Part shown: in pieces, positions 5,615 to 5,643 of the stretch | Layout: each line of letters opens with the position of its first letter | Position numbering within the stretch: the first letter of the stretch is position 1 | Source: an uncultured Ruminococcus sp. | GTDB taxonomy: Bacteria > Bacillota > Clostridia > Oscillospirales > Ruminococcaceae | Length of the DNA stretch: 5,643 nt | Reading direction: 5' to 3' | Assembly (NCBI GenBank): GCA_946544695.1 | Contig: CAMNMO010000200.1 | Span: 1 to 5,643 of the forward strand | Program-made: the position numbers and the translations under genes | Notes under the pieces: model-generated | What the model saw: the letters and a program-made list of their open reading frames with translations, nothing else | Told to the model about the DNA's origin: nothing | The model's database searches: none

Positions 5615-5632
5615 TATTCAACAGAATCAACA
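5615..5632 (+). promoter_or_regulatory. Abutting pair of degenerate DnaA-box-like 9-mers
   Basis: TATTCAACA (5615-5623) is followed with no gap by GAATCAACA (5624-5632). They match TTWTCAACA with one and two mismatches. The zero-gap arrangement repeats that of the first two boxes at 5310 and 5319, which makes chance less likely. They lie at the window edge and may belong to a larger array beyond it. Confidence 0.45.
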
Positions 5633-5643
5633 GCCCCTAATAA

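Larger units (their letters stand above)
5260..5643. other. oriC: Probable oriC (dnaA downstream region), right end outside window
   Basis: This is a non-coding AT-rich stretch directly after dnaA, where Firmicute origins usually lie before dnaN. It contains four exact TTWTCAACA 9-mers (5310, 5319, 5331, 5469). Near matches include TTTTCAACG (5498), TATTCAACA (5615), GAATCAACA (5624) and, on the reverse strand, TTTTCAACT (5452 down to 5444). An AT-rich direct repeat, AAAATTTCTC then AAAATTTTCTC (5534-5554), could be part of an unwinding element. The clustering and location support origin function. dnaN is not reached, so the far boundary is unknown. I see no open frame with a ribosome binding site and no tRNA. 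Confidence 0.8.

Noticed and set aside
1..5643. CRISPR array, insertion sequence, tRNA, phage or defence genes
   Set aside because: No regularly spaced long repeats, transposase motifs, terminal inverted repeats or cloverleaf sequence were seen. Gene order is the conserved housekeeping origin block.

Overview
The window is a chromosomal replication-origin region of a low-to-mid-GC Firmicute. Five genes run leftward on the minus strand: rpmH, rnpA, yidD, yidC and jag/khpB. dnaA runs rightward on the plus strand and is followed by a non-coding stretch full of DnaA-box-like 9-mers. This is the conserved rpmH-dnaA origin arrangement. The protein sequences and the codon use (CTG, AGA/AGG and GGC rich, with AT-rich spacers) suggest a Clostridia member of the Ruminococcus/Oscillospiraceae type. 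That placement is inferred from resemblance, not from a search.

Layout, left to right. Positions 1-725 hold jag (minus, 3' end outside the window). Positions 726-842 are a spacer with a terminator-like hairpin. yidC (minus) follows, with a probable TTG start at 2243 that has a good ribosome binding site. Next come yidD, whose start codon directly abuts the rnpA stop, then rnpA, then a spacer with a strong terminator-like hairpin and an AT palindrome, then rpmH (44 aa). A near-consensus SigA promoter with an AT-rich upstream element drives rpmH from about 3414. Positions 3420-3870 are the divergent intergenic region. It has no certain gene. It carries a GC-richer island with a doubtful small ORF, a near-consensus extended -10 dnaA promoter whose -35 lies in a perfect 14-bp palindrome, and a dnaA leader with two consecutive hairpins just before the ribosome binding site. 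dnaA occupies 3871-5259. Positions 5260-5643 are the probable oriC.

The genes form one functional block. DnaA initiates replication at the downstream boxes. L34, the RNase P protein, YidD, YidC and KhpB link ribosome assembly, tRNA maturation, membrane-protein insertion and RNA binding.

The most interesting observation concerns the origin boxes. They read TTWTCAACA (W = A or T) instead of the classical TTATCCACA, with the sixth base changed from C to A at every good site, and I saw no classical box. The DnaA recognition region is altered too: the usual GGRDHTTV signature reads NK-NHSTM, with Asp replaced by Asn and one residue missing. The two changes look like a co-evolved, altered initiator/box specificity, and this can be tested.
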